DNA from: Thermosynechococcaceae cyanobacterium MS004
GTDB lineage: Bacteria; Cyanobacteriota; Cyanobacteriia; Thermosynechococcales; Thermosynechococcaceae
Direction of reading: 5' to 3'
NCBI GenBank assembly: GCA_022402525.1
Contig: JAKRSB010000099.1
Span: 103,235 to 167,234 of the forward strand
DNA length: 64,000 nt
The notes under the pieces are model-generated. The model made no database searches. It was not told the DNA's origin and saw only the letters and a list, made by a program, of their open reading frames with translations. Made by a program: the position numbers and the translations under genes. Positions 1 to 8,459 of the stretch are shown here, piece by piece (the first letter of the stretch is position 1; the number at the start of each line of letters is the position of its first letter).

Positions 1-621
1 ATTATCTCCAAAATCAAGTCTGCAATGCCGGACGGCGGCGTAATCTACAACAGCTTAAATGGGGATAGCAACGTAGCCTTCTTTAAGCAGCTCCAGGGTG
101 CAGGTCTAGGGCCTGATAAGTATCCTTCCATGTCCGTCAGTATTGCGGAAGAAGAAGTCAAGGCCATTGGTGTGGAGTACCTGAAAGGTCACTTTGCGGC
201 TTGGAACTATTTCCAAACAGTGACAACCCCTGCCAGCACAAAGTTTGTAGAAGCCTTTAAGAAAAAATATGGGGCAGATCGGGTGGTCAATGACCCCATG
301 GAGTCTGCCTACATTGCGGTCTATATTTGGAAGCAAGCCGTTGAGAAGGCTGGTACTGCGGATGACCTAGAGAAAGTGAGAATGGCGGCGCTGGGTCAAA
401 CCTTTGAAGCCCCACAAGGGCTAGTGACGATGGAAAACAGCCATCACCTTTCCAAATTTGTGCGCATTGGCGAGGTGGGTGACGATGCGCTATTCAAAAT
501 TGTGTTTGAGACGAAGGAAGCGGTGAAGCCTCTCCCCTGGAATCAATTTGTACCAGAGACCAAGGGCTTTTCCTGCGATTGGTCTGACCCAGCAAAGGGA
601 GGTAAGTTTAAGGCGACTTAG
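1..621 (+). CDS. urtA: Urea ABC transporter, substrate-binding protein UrtA (3' part)
   Basis: The reading frame is open from base 1, so the gene begins outside the window and about 206 C-terminal residues of a roughly 430-residue family are present. It is the periplasmic urea-binding subunit that delivers urea to the UrtBC permease. The sequence has the periplasmic-binding fold typical of the Leu/Ile/Val-type (Peripla_BP_5) UrtA branch, including a stretch DPMESAYIAVYIWKQAVEKAG and a C-terminal region PQGLVTMENSHHLSKFVRIG, which in this family lines the ligand cleft (family knowledge). It is followed by urtB, urtC, urtD and urtE on the same strand. A stem-loop at 664-695 separates it from urtB and may raise the amount of UrtA relative to the membrane subunits (inference). 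The identification is firm because of sequence and operon context. Confidence 0.95.
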   Translation: MISKIKSAMPDGGVIYNSLNGDSNVAFFKQLQGAGLGPDKYPSMSVSIAEEEVKAIGVEYLKGHFAAWNYFQTVTTPASTKFVEAFKKKYGADRVVNDPMESAYIAVYIWKQAVEKAGTADDLEKVRMAALGQTFEAPQGLVTMENSHHLSKFVRIGEVGDDALFKIVFETKEAVKPLPWNQFVPETKGFSCDWSDPAKGGKFKAT

Positions 622-663
622 AGCGCAGACTAGTTTGTAGTCCACAGGACTTTAAGCACATAA

Positions 664-695
664 AATCCCCCAAGCCTTAATAGGTCTGGGGGATT
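664..695 (+). terminator. Stem-loop between urtA and urtB (attenuator or mRNA 3' stabiliser)
   Basis: The arms AATCCCCCAAGCCT and AGGTCTGGGGGATT pair over 14 positions, with one G-U pair and one mismatch, around a four-base loop. There is only a weak T-rich tail. Such hairpins after a binding-protein gene often give partial termination or protect the upstream mRNA; that role here is inference. Confidence 0.55.
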
Positions 696-899
696 CCTTA
701 ATGGGTCTACTTAAGGTGATGATCCAAAGTGACACATTAAATACAGTTACCCAAAGCTCTTTCAACCATAATTTTGGGGATCTTAGCGGGTTAAGTCTTG
801 AAGGAAGGGCTTCTTTGAACAGAAGCTTTCTACAGACATGAGTGGGAAAAAGTATCCTCCAGATCCATTTTGTTGTCTGCCGATGTACGAGGGAAATTA

Positions 900-2057
900 G
901 TGTCAGGACTCTTAGACGGACTCTTTAATGGCATCAGTATTGGTGCGGTTTTACTGCTGGCGGCCTTGGGGCTAGCCATTGTGTTTGGGCTGATGGGCGT
1001 GATTAATATGGCTCACGGTGAGCTGATTATGCTAGGAGCCTATACAACCTTCGTGGTGCAAAACATTTTTAAGCCCCTCGGTGCACCCTGGTCTGATTTC
1101 TATATCTTTTTTGCCCTCGTTGCGGCGTTTATTGTAGCGGCGCTGGTGGGGGTATTGCTGGAGCGAACGGTGGTGCGCTATCTCTACGGTCGCCCGCTGG
1201 AGACGCTCTTGGCAACCTGGGGCGTGAGCTTGATTTTGCAGCAGTTTATACGCAGCGTTAGTCCGCAGTTTGTGGTGGGGGTGGGTCTATTCTGCGCCCT
1301 CTATTTTGGCGCGATCGCCATTATTTCGCGGCGACCTGATTTTGAGCGTATTCGCAACTGGGCCATTGCGATCATGGTGCCCATTTCAGTGGCGATCGCG
1401 CTGACGGCTTCGAATGTGCTGGGGCAAAGCTTCAAACTTGGTTTTACCAGGCCTTGGTTTGGCACCCAGGGGGTAGACGTGACTGCACCAAAATGGCTGC
1501 GGGGTGGCTTAGCCATTGGCGATTCTCAGCTTCCCTACACGCGGCTCTTTATTATTGCCCTGACGATTGTGTGCTTGCTGGGTATTTATTGGTTCCTGAA
1601 TAAGACCAACTGGGGGCTGCGCATCCGTTCCGTGACCCAAAACCGCACCATGAGCGCTTGCTTGGGTATCCCCACCCAAAAAGTAGACGCCATTACCTTT
1701 GCGATCGGCTCTGGCCTTGCGGGAATTGCAGGCTGTGCGGTGGCGCTCTTGGGCTCGGTTAGCTCAAATACGGGGCAGGCCTATATTGTGGATACCTTCA
1801 TGGTGGTCGTCATTGGCGGGGTCGGGAAGCTCATTGGCAGCATTATGGCCGCTGGCGCGATCGGCATTTTGAGCTATGTCATTGGCTCTAACGCCATTGG
1901 ACCGCTTTTTGACTCCATGCCCTTTGTGAAAAGCATTTTTGAATTCTTTGCCACGGCCAGCATGGCCAAGGTGGTTGTTTTTGCCTTGATTGTTGTATTT
2001 TTACAGTTTCGTCCGGCAGGGCTATTTCCCCAGAAAGGCCGAACGGTGGAGGCTTAG
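900..2057 (+). CDS. urtB: Urea ABC transporter, permease subunit UrtB
   Basis: This is the first inner-membrane permease of the urea transporter, LivH/branched-chain permease family. The N-terminus contains GLAIVFGLMGVINMAHGEL, the hallmark of the family, followed by multiple hydrophobic segments and a C-terminal FRPAGLFPQKGRTVEA. The open frame extends to a TTG at 870, but I prefer GTG at 900: GAGGG lies a few bases upstream and the resulting N-terminus (MSGLLDGLFNGISIG) matches the usual short start of cyanobacterial UrtB. The middle of the protein has the extra loop and hydrophobic stretch characteristic of the cyanobacterial form (about residues 135-200). urtC follows after nine bases with its own ribosome-binding site. 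Confidence 0.93.
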   Translation: MSGLLDGLFNGISIGAVLLLAALGLAIVFGLMGVINMAHGELIMLGAYTTFVVQNIFKPLGAPWSDFYIFFALVAAFIVAALVGVLLERTVVRYLYGRPLETLLATWGVSLILQQFIRSVSPQFVVGVGLFCALYFGAIAIISRRPDFERIRNWAIAIMVPISVAIALTASNVLGQSFKLGFTRPWFGTQGVDVTAPKWLRGGLAIGDSQLPYTRLFIIALTIVCLLGIYWFLNKTNWGLRIRSVTQNRTMSACLGIPTQKVDAITFAIGSGLAGIAGCAVALLGSVSSNTGQAYIVDTFMVVVIGGVGKLIGSIMAAGAIGILSYVIGSNAIGPLFDSMPFVKSIFEFFATASMAKVVVFALIVVFLQFRPAGLFPQKGRTVEA

Positions 2058-2066
2058 GAGAGCACT

Positions 2067-3251
2067 ATGACAGCAGTTAAATCTAGTCCGCCTGCCCCAC
2101 CAGAGGTTGCGCCGCGCAAGTCGCGTACGTTAGTGCGTGAAGTAATCATCGTTGGGGTGATCGCGGCTGTATTTGCCTTTCTCCTGCCCGCTATTTTGGG
2201 CGCAGCGGGTCAGGGGGTGCGCATTAATCAGCTTGGCCGGTTTATTTCCTTGGCGATCGCCGCCCTTGGCATTGACCTAATCTGGGGCTACACCGGAATG
2301 CTAAGTCTGGGGCACGGCATCTTTTTTACTTTGGGTGGTTATGCCTTTGCCATGTACCTCCAGCTTCAGCTTCCGGCTGGCCAAATCCCCGATTTTTTTA
2401 CGCTCTACGGCGTCACAGAGCTCCCCTTTTTCTGGAAGCCCTTTTATTCCTTTCCCTTTACCCTCGTGGCGATCGTCGCGATTCCCACAATCATCGCAGC
2501 GGTCATTGGATATTTGGTGTTCCGCAACCGCATTCGCGGGGTGTATTTCTCGATTTTGACCCAGGCCGCCCTGATTGTGTTTTTCAACTTTTTTAACGGG
2601 CAGCAGAAACTCATCAACGGCACCAACGGCTTTAAAACCGATAGCGCACCGCTTTTTGGCGCGCCCGTCAGTGACCCCAAGCTTCAAACGCTGTTTTATG
2701 TATTGAGCGTTTTGTTTCTGGTGGGTGGGTATGCCCTCTGCCGCTGGCTGACCAGTGGGCGACTGGGGCGGCTTCTGGTGGCCATTCGGGATGATGAGCC
2801 CCGGGTGAGATTTTCTGGTTACGACCCCACAGGATACAAGGTGTTTGTCTTTGCCGTATCTGCTGGGCTGGCGGGCATTGCGGGGGCGCTCTTCACCGTC
2901 CAGTCTGGCATCATCACGCCCAAATCTATGGACATTGCTTTTTCCATTGAAATGGTGATTTGGGTGGCGGTTGGGGGTCGGGCAACTTTGGTAGGAGCTG
3001 TGTTGGGCACCATCCTGGTGAACTTTGCCAAAACCTTACTCAGCGAACAATATCCTGAATACTGGCTCTTTTTCCAGGGGGCACTCTTTTTGCTCGTGGT
3101 GACGGTATTGCCCAACGGCATCTTAGGCTGGCTGCAATCTGATGGTTTGCTGTGGCTACGGACCCTCGGCAGACCCCAGAAAGTTTCCACCTACCCAAGC
3201 CTTGAAGAAGATATAGACGTGAAATATGAGCAGCAAAATCTTAGAGATTGA
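2067..3251 (+). CDS. urtC: Urea ABC transporter, permease subunit UrtC
   Basis: Second membrane subunit (394 residues), LivM-type permease that pairs with UrtB to form the urea channel. It starts nine bases after urtB with GGAGAG upstream of the ATG. The N-terminal 40 residues are soluble and proline-rich, then a run of about ten hydrophobic segments follows, with the LivM-type signature ALGIDLIWGYTGMLSLGHG near residue 70. The C-terminal tail is charged. The gene overlaps urtD by 26 bases, which implies tight translational coupling. Confidence 0.94.
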   Translation: MTAVKSSPPAPPEVAPRKSRTLVREVIIVGVIAAVFAFLLPAILGAAGQGVRINQLGRFISLAIAALGIDLIWGYTGMLSLGHGIFFTLGGYAFAMYLQLQLPAGQIPDFFTLYGVTELPFFWKPFYSFPFTLVAIVAIPTIIAAVIGYLVFRNRIRGVYFSILTQAALIVFFNFFNGQQKLINGTNGFKTDSAPLFGAPVSDPKLQTLFYVLSVLFLVGGYALCRWLTSGRLGRLLVAIRDDEPRVRFSGYDPTGYKVFVFAVSAGLAGIAGALFTVQSGIITPKSMDIAFSIEMVIWVAVGGRATLVGAVLGTILVNFAKTLLSEQYPEYWLFFQGALFLLVVTVLPNGILGWLQSDGLLWLRTLGRPQKVSTYPSLEEDIDVKYEQQNLRD

Positions 3252-3975
3252 AAATCTAACCGTCAGCTTTGATGGGTTTAAGGCCATCAATAACCTCAAC
3301 TTCAGTATGGATGAGGGCGAACTGCGTGTAGTGATTGGCCCCAATGGTGCAGGTAAAACCACGTTTATGGACATCATTACGGGCAAGACCAAGCCCACGG
3401 AGGGCACCGTCACCTTCAAAGGTCGGAACCTGCGTCCCTATAAGGAGTACCAAATTGCGCGGATGGGGATTGGCCGTAAGTTCCAGACGCCGCGAGTTTA
3501 CCAAAAGCTGACGCCGCGCCAGAACCTAGAACTGTCCTGTGCCCAGCACAAAAATGTATTTTCATCTCTATTGGGACGCTCAGCTCCAGGAGAGCGCCGC
3601 ACGGTAGGTGGTCTCCTGGAAACCGTCGGGCTAGTGGCCAAAGCAGACATTCCGGCGGAGCTGCTTTCCCACGGCGAAAAGCAGCGCCTTGAGATTGGGA
3701 TGCTGGTGGCCCAGTCACCGGATCTGCTGCTGGTGGATGAGCCGGTCGCTGGCCTCACGGATGAAGAAACCGAGAATGTAGGCAGCCTACTGTTGGCGCT
3801 GGCCGAGAGCCACTCCATTATGGTGATTGAGCACGATATGGAGTTTGTGCGGCAGATTGCTAAAAAGGTGACGGTGCTGCACCAGGGGTCTGTCCTGTGT
3901 GAGGGCACGATGGACGAGGTGCAGAATGACCCTAGGGTGATTGAGGTTTATTTAGGCCATCAAGAGGACGAGTAA
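3226..3975 (+). CDS. urtD: Urea ABC transporter, ATPase UrtD
   Basis: First of two ATP-binding subunits (249 residues), LivG-like. Visible motifs are Walker A GPNGAGKT near residue 38, the signature region LSHGEKQRLEIG (a variant of LSGGQ, usual in LivG/UrtD proteins), Walker B LLLVDEPVAG and the switch histidine in VIEHDMEF. The start lies inside the end of urtC. It pairs with UrtE to energise urea import at the cytoplasmic face of the membrane. Confidence 0.95.
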   Translation: MSSKILEIENLTVSFDGFKAINNLNFSMDEGELRVVIGPNGAGKTTFMDIITGKTKPTEGTVTFKGRNLRPYKEYQIARMGIGRKFQTPRVYQKLTPRQNLELSCAQHKNVFSSLLGRSAPGERRTVGGLLETVGLVAKADIPAELLSHGEKQRLEIGMLVAQSPDLLLVDEPVAGLTDEETENVGSLLLALAESHSIMVIEHDMEFVRQIAKKVTVLHQGSVLCEGTMDEVQNDPRVIEVYLGHQEDE

Positions 3976-3980
3976 ACGCC

Positions 3981-4736
3981 ATGAGTTATACCAAAAGTTC
4001 AGCAGCGGTAGAGTCTTCTGGCGCGATCGCAGATCCTATGCTGGATATCACGAACCTCAATGTCTACTACGGGGAAAGCCATATTCTGCGCAATGTGGAC
4101 TTTGGGGTGGCCTCTGGCAAGATGGTCTGCCTCATTGGGCGCAACGGCGTGGGCAAAACCACAATGCTAAAAACCATCATGGGCTTGCTGGCTCCGCGCA
4201 CTGGCTCCATTCAGTTTAGAGGCGAGTCCATTGTGCGCAAGTCGCCGGATCAGCGGGCGCGGCTGGGCATTGGCTATGTGCCCCAAGGGCGAGAGGTGAT
4301 TCCGCGCCTGACCATTAAAGAAAACCTGCTGCTGGGTCTAGAAGCCCTTCCGGGCAAAGGCCAGAAGAAAGAAATTCCAGAGGAAATTTTTGAACTATTT
4401 CCCGTCTTGAAAACCATGCTGTCCCGGATGGGCGGCGACTTGAGCGGTGGGCAGCAGCAGCAGCTTGCGATCGCCCGTGCCCTGATGGGTCAGCCCAAGC
4501 TTTTGGTGCTAGATGAGCCAACGGAAGGCATTCAGCCCTCCATCATTCTGGAAATTGAGGCGGCGGTAAAGCGCATCATTAAAGAACGGGGCATTTCGGT
4601 GTTACTGGTTGAGCAGCATCTGCACTTTGTACGGCAGGCGGACTGGTATTACGCCATGCAAAAAGGCGGCATTGTGGCTTCTGGCCCAACCCGTGAGCTA
4701 AGTCAAGAAATTATTCAAGAGTTTCTGGCTGTTTAG
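3981..4736 (+). CDS. urtE: Urea ABC transporter, ATPase UrtE
   Basis: Second ATP-binding subunit (251 residues), LivF-like. It has Walker A GRNGVGKT, signature LSGGQQQQLAIARA, Walker B LLVLDEPTEGIQPS and the switch region LLVEQHLHF. About 20 extra residues precede the usual UrtE/LivF start, so translation could begin at the internal ATG of MLDITNLNVYYG. It is the last gene of the operon; a rho-independent terminator follows at 4839-4866. Confidence 0.95.
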   Translation: MSYTKSSAAVESSGAIADPMLDITNLNVYYGESHILRNVDFGVASGKMVCLIGRNGVGKTTMLKTIMGLLAPRTGSIQFRGESIVRKSPDQRARLGIGYVPQGREVIPRLTIKENLLLGLEALPGKGQKKEIPEEIFELFPVLKTMLSRMGGDLSGGQQQQLAIARALMGQPKLLVLDEPTEGIQPSIILEIEAAVKRIIKERGISVLLVEQHLHFVRQADWYYAMQKGGIVASGPTRELSQEIIQEFLAV

Positions 4737-4756
4737 GTGCTGCCTAGCCCCAACGA

Positions 4757-4800
4757 ACCCAGTGCCGAACCTAGTGCTGAACCCAGTGCTGACAGTGCTA
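4757..4800. repeat. Tandem repeat, 12 bp x 3+
   Basis: Three imperfect copies of a unit like ACCCAGTGCTGA lie directly after the urtE stop codon, followed by a partial unit. It belongs to the class of short local tandem arrays seen throughout this window. Confidence 0.8.
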
Positions 4801-4838
4801 TGAACTGACTGCCTCAGACAATTCTCCTAACGCTTGAT

Positions 4839-4866
4839 AGCCTCGCCACTGGTGAGGCTTTTTCTT
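4839..4866 (+). terminator. Rho-independent terminator of the urt operon
   Basis: AGCCTCGCCA and TGGTGAGGCT form a stem with a minimal loop, followed at once by TTTTCTT. It sits about 100 bases after urtE. Confidence 0.8.
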
Positions 4867-4895
4867 GTATGTATATCGCTCAAGCATGTCGCTTA

Positions 4896-5049
4896 ACGTG
4901 AGTTCGATGATGCACTTGAAGCCCCTCACCCCAAACCCCTCTCCCAAAGGCGAGGGACTTAAGAAGCTTGATTTTTAATTGCTCCCCTTCTCCCTAGGCA
5001 GAAGAAGGCTGGGAGGATGAGGAGCGGTTGCTTTTTGCCGGACTCACGT
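4896..5049 (+). mobile_element. MITE-like repeat, copy 1
   Basis: A roughly 154-bp element with near-perfect 11-bp terminal inverted repeats (ACGTGAGTTCG at the left, CGGACTCACGT at the right). It contains no coding capacity and matches elements at 17727-17882, 58663-58817 and 63947-64000. The interior has the runs CCCCTCACCCCAAACCCCTC and TTAAGAAGCTTGATTTTTAA. A partial direct repeat CGCTCAAG(C)ATG occurs just outside both ends (4877-4888 and 5050-5060). It is a non-autonomous element or an extragenic palindromic repeat; no transposase is present in it. Confidence 0.75.
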
Positions 5050-5138
5050 CGCTCAAGATGTATCTGCACTGCCCAGAAAACAGGCGATCGCGTTACACAG
5101 ATTGGGCAGTACGGTTTCAGAAAACTTAACCGACCCTT

Positions 5139-5155
5139 AATAGATAAAATCTATT
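5139..5155. promoter_or_regulatory. Candidate LysR-type operator
   Basis: A perfect dyad AATAGAT-AAA-ATCTATT includes the T-N11-A pattern expected for LysR regulators. Its half AAAATCTATT recurs at 5319-5328, and more ATCTAT words follow up to 5350, all upstream of the LysR gene at 5408. Autoregulation is inference. Confidence 0.45.
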
Positions 5156-5407
5156 TTATTTTGCCTATAACAGTGATGAATGCCTGTATCTCCCAAAAAG
5201 GGGATGCAGGTATTGCTGCCAACAAAAACGCTTGGATGCCTAAACTGAGTTGATATATGAATTATGCTGTGGCTAAAATGTCCTAGACAATATTGATACA
5301 AAGTGATTCTTTTTGGTTAAAATCTATTATCTAGCATAGAATCTATCTATGTAAAAGATCACATCATTTCACCACTATTCCGCAACCGTTCAAGGAACCC
5401 ACCTATT

Positions 5408-6340
5408 GTGAAGCAGGCTACCCTCCATCAACTGCAAGTTTTTGAAGCGATCGCCAAGCACGGCAGCTTTACCCGCGCTGCAGAGGAGCTGTACCTCACC
5501 CAGCCAACGGTTTCTCAACAGATGAAGCAGCTCACTAAGGCCATTGGAATGCCGCTCTTTGAGCAGCTTGGCAAAAGGCTCTATCTCACCGAAGCAGGTG
5601 AAGAGGTCTTAAAAAGCAGCCGAGATATTTCAGCGCGTTTTGCCGATTTAGAGATGACCCTCGCTAACCTGCGCGGCATGAAGCAGGGGAAGCTCCGACT
5701 GTCAGCCATTACGACCGCAAAATACTTTGTTCCTCGGCTATTGGGTTCCTTTAGACAGCACTATCCCGGAATTTCGATTGCCTTTCAGGTCAGCAATCGG
5801 CAGCAGGTGCTAGAGCGCCTTGCTCAAAACCTAGACGACCTATACTTTATCGGTCAGCCCCCCGCCAGTGCAGATATTATTGTCCGCCCCGTGATGGAAA
5901 ATCCCCTGGTGGTGGTCGCCCCCCACGATCATCCCCTCGCCCAAGAAAAATCGATCTCGCTCCAGCGTATGGCTGAGGAGCCTTTCATTATGCGGGAGTC
6001 TGGCTCTGGGACAAGAATGGCGGTAGAAGGCTTTTTCGCCGAGAACCGCGTTGAGATGAATGTGGTGATGGAAATTGGCAGCAATGAGGCAATCAAGCAG
6101 GCGATCGTGGGGGGGCTTGGCCTATCCGTGCTTTCTCGCCATGCTTTAGCCTTAGAAGGCATCCACGGCCCCTTAACGGTTCTCCCAGTGGAAGGATTCC
6201 CGCTTCAGCGTCACTGGTATGTGATTTATCCAGACGGTAAGCAGCTCTCGGTGGTGGCCAAGACGTTCTTAGACTTTTTGTTTTCGGAGGGCCGGCAAAT
6301 CGCGGAGAAGGCGGATATGGCGTTTGTGACAGGGGAGTGA
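5408..6340 (+). CDS. LysR-family transcriptional regulator (CbbR/CmpR/NdhR-like)
   Basis: A 310-residue LysR-type regulator with a GTG start preceded by AAGGAA. The N-terminal winged helix-turn-helix covers about residues 1-65 (HQLQVFEAIAKHGSFTRAAEEL and QPTVSQQMKQL), and the effector domain about 90-300. The helix-turn-helix and effector domain resemble the cyanobacterial regulators of carbon assimilation (RbcR, CmpR, NdhR/CcmR), which sense photorespiratory or carbon metabolites; which of these it is cannot be decided from one sequence. It stands alone, with a dyad at 5139-5155 and repeated ATCTAT words upstream that could be its own binding site. The adjacent urt operon could also be a target, but nothing in the sequence proves this. 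Confidence 0.88.
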   Translation: MKQATLHQLQVFEAIAKHGSFTRAAEELYLTQPTVSQQMKQLTKAIGMPLFEQLGKRLYLTEAGEEVLKSSRDISARFADLEMTLANLRGMKQGKLRLSAITTAKYFVPRLLGSFRQHYPGISIAFQVSNRQQVLERLAQNLDDLYFIGQPPASADIIVRPVMENPLVVVAPHDHPLAQEKSISLQRMAEEPFIMRESGSGTRMAVEGFFAENRVEMNVVMEIGSNEAIKQAIVGGLGLSVLSRHALALEGIHGPLTVLPVEGFPLQRHWYVIYPDGKQLSVVAKTFLDFLFSEGRQIAEKADMAFVTGE

Positions 6341-6431
6341 CAAGGGAGTGACCGCTGAAACTACAGCAGTTTGACTTATGCCCGCTAAGATAAGTTATGG
6401 GAGACAGCGAATGAATAAGTCCTGCGGGCAG

Positions 6432-6586
6432 GCTACGCCAACGCGCCTACAAGACCAACGGGTCTACAAGAACAACGGGTCTACAAGATCAAAGTCTGCC
6501 GATGCAGACTAAATACATCAACGGCTCCAGCAGTTCGCCTGTGCGGATTTCGTTCTTGGAGCTGCGGTTTCAATCGCCAAGCGAAA
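6432..6586 (-). repeat. Dispersed repeat family 2, copy A
   Basis: The reverse complement of this stretch matches 63814-63943 over most of its length, including CAAGAACGAA, TTGCTGGAG-like and TAGTCTGC-like words and the end GGCGCGTT. Copy A carries a 17-bp unit (CTACAAGAYCAACGGGT) about 2.7 times at 6447-6497, whereas copy B has it once. No coding capacity is visible. It fills the gap between the LysR gene and the UPF0016 gene. Confidence 0.65.
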
Positions 6587-6672
6587 AGCTTTGTCAGAAA
6601 GATACCAGTCAATCAGGCCGTTTTCTCTTGCAAGAATGGGTTCTCAATCGTTAATGTTTTGGGTGATTTGTA

Positions 6673-6954
6673 ATGGATTGGAAACTCCTTGGACTCAGCT
6701 TTGTGATGGTTTTTGTCGCGGAGCTGGGCGATAAAAGCCAGCTTGCCGCCATTAGTCTAAGTGGACAGTGTCAAAATCCAAAGGCAATTTTTTTAGGATC
6801 TGCGACAGCCCTGATTTTTGCCAGCTTTCTGGGCGTGCTGCTGGGGGAAGGGGTGGCGCAGGTGTTCCCGACCCATATTTTGAAAGCGATCGCCGCGATC
6901 GGGTTTGCAGGGATGGGGCTAGGGTTACTCTGGCCAGCACAGTCTGCTTCGTAG
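6673..6954 (+). CDS. UPF0016/GDT1-family cation:proton antiporter, single-domain
   Basis: A 93-residue membrane protein with three hydrophobic segments and the family motif E-x-G-D-K (ELGDKSQLAA, about residues 17-26). Family members such as TMEM165, Gdt1p and the cyanobacterial Mn exporter Mnx carry two such repeats in one roughly 200-residue chain and move Mn2+ or Ca2+ out of the cytoplasm in exchange for protons. Here only one repeat is present. In some cyanobacteria two half-size genes lie side by side, but no second copy is seen within this window, so this one would have to form a homodimer or pair with a gene elsewhere. GGTGA precedes the start, and a terminator follows at 7057-7103. 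Confidence 0.82.
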   Translation: MDWKLLGLSFVMVFVAELGDKSQLAAISLSGQCQNPKAIFLGSATALIFASFLGVLLGEGVAQVFPTHILKAIAAIGFAGMGLGLLWPAQSAS

Positions 6955-7056
6955 GGCTGTCAGCGGTGGTGACAATCAAAAAAGTGTCACTTCTCAAAAG
7001 AAACAGCCGCTGTAGGGGGATTACTTTAGATGTAGTGAGGAGTGATTCAGATAAGA

Positions 7057-7103
7057 AGCTCTTGAGGTCGAAACACGGAAAGACTCTCAAGAGCTTTTTC
7101 TTT
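7057..7103 (+). terminator. Rho-independent terminator after the UPF0016 gene
   Basis: AGCTCTTGAG (7057-7066) pairs perfectly with CTCAAGAGCT (7086-7095), followed by TTTTCTTT. The loop is about 19 bases. Confidence 0.75.
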
Positions 7104-7225
7104 GCTCATTTTCTTGAACCGAAAGATAACTTCCTGACAGGTCGCGCTCAACACACTGTTGCTGAAAGCGTTTTTTTGCGGAATGGGTTCGGAACAGTTG
7201 CCTAAGCTGAAAGCTAGGGTGAACC

Positions 7226-8323
7226 TCACAGCGAAATGAAGAGATACCCGTCCTGGAACTTTGCACCCTTGACGCTTTGACCTTTGAGTTCGGGCGGTAA
7301 AAGTAAATTCCGCCGCTGATCGCCAGCGGCAATGGTGAGTTCTGGGCCAGACTGGGTAAGCTGCACCTGATTTTTGGCAACGCCTGGTAAAAACAGCTTG
7401 ACCTGCCGCTGCGTTACATCCACCGTCAGGGGCTTTGGTGCTTGCTGTGCTTCTTGTTTGAAATTGGGTAAGCCCTCCATAAGCGATCGCCAGTCACCCT
7501 CATCCCGATGGGGCAGCACATGGAGCGGTAGGGGCGAAAACTGGGCGTGGAAGTCGCTGAGGCTAGTGGCATTACTCACCAGGCATCCGCCCACGGTTAA
7601 ATTGATCTGCTGGGCACTCCCCCAGAGGGTCTGTGCGGCTTTGAGCGCCACCGGGTCTATGGTCGTCACCAGATAGGCCGCTACCCGCGATGGGTCTGCG
7701 ATCGCCTGTTGACCCTGGCCTAAAATATCGTTAGCCTGCGAAAAGGGCTGGGAGAAATTGCCGCTCATCCAGTCGGCGTTATTGAGGACGGTAGCGGCTA
7801 CGGGCTGTAAAAAAGGCGATATTGCTCGTCCCAGATCGGATTCAGCAAAGACTTCACGGAAGCGGCGCAGATACCAGCTCAACACCTCTGGTAGTCCAAA
7901 CATCCGCAGGGTTGCAGCGCTGCTCTGGCCGTCATAGACAATCACGTCATAGCGTCCACTGGCATCGAGTGCCTTCAGGGTATAGAGCGCCAGCGCCGAA
8001 TCCATGCCGGGTAAAACACCTAGCTCTTGGCCAAAAACTGACTTAAAAAACGGCGTGCGAAGATACTGCGCCTCTAGCTGCTTAACCTCATCCCAGCTTT
8101 GCTCTAGCAGGTAGGACGTAGACAGGACTGCCGCCCAAAGGCTGGAGGAAATTTCGCGCGGCTCTGAGGCTAGACCCGTCTCGCCCAGCAAAATGCCTAG
8201 ACCCTCATCCTGCCCCAGCAGCAATACTCGCTGTCCTTGCGCTGCATAGGACTTTGCAGCGGCGATCGCAGCGGTGGTTTTCCCTGTACCGCCCTTGCCC
8301 AAAAATGTCAGGATAAACGCCAT
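7226..8323 (-). CDS. Get3d-like ArsA/GET3-family ATPase with C-terminal alpha-crystallin-like domain
   Basis: A 365-residue P-loop ATPase. The N-terminus carries the deviant Walker A GKGGTGKTT (residues 9-17) typical of the ArsA/Get3 branch of the SIMIBI class. The middle holds the ATPase core with VIVYDGQSSAATLRM, and the last 80 residues (from about PKPLTVDVTQRQVKLFLPGV) form a small beta-rich region like the ArsA_HSP20 domain. That architecture matches Get3d, a form of Get3 kept in cyanobacteria and plastids; its client proteins are not established. No arsenic genes lie nearby, so arsenite efflux is unlikely. The start is supported by AGGAAT upstream. Confidence 0.85.
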   Translation of the reverse strand: MAFILTFLGKGGTGKTTAAIAAAKSYAAQGQRVLLLGQDEGLGILLGETGLASEPREISSSLWAAVLSTSYLLEQSWDEVKQLEAQYLRTPFFKSVFGQELGVLPGMDSALALYTLKALDASGRYDVIVYDGQSSAATLRMFGLPEVLSWYLRRFREVFAESDLGRAISPFLQPVAATVLNNADWMSGNFSQPFSQANDILGQGQQAIADPSRVAAYLVTTIDPVALKAAQTLWGSAQQINLTVGGCLVSNATSLSDFHAQFSPLPLHVLPHRDEGDWRSLMEGLPNFKQEAQQAPKPLTVDVTQRQVKLFLPGVAKNQVQLTQSGPELTIAAGDQRRNLLLPPELKGQSVKGAKFQDGYLFISL

Positions 8324-8343
8324 GCAAAATTCCTATAGGACAA

Positions 8344-8403
8344 GTTCATCGCAAGCCAGTTCGTTACGAGCCAGTTCGTTACGAGCCAGTCCAGCACGAG
8401 TCA
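8344..8403. repeat. Tandem repeat, 15 bp x 4
   Basis: Four copies of a unit like GTTCGTTACGAGCCA (two identical, two variant) lie immediately upstream of the Get3d-like gene on the minus strand. Confidence 0.85.
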
Positions 8404-8459
8404 ATACTTTACAAGTTTTGAAAGAGCTAGTCTCGCTGATTGAATCGGCCATCAGTCTG

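Noticed and set aside
5017..5253. 78-codon open frame after MITE copy 1
   Set aside because: It starts inside the repeat element and shows no coding character.
7226..8323. Arsenite efflux ATPase ArsA
   Set aside because: No ars genes are nearby, and the C-terminal alpha-crystallin-like domain points to Get3d.
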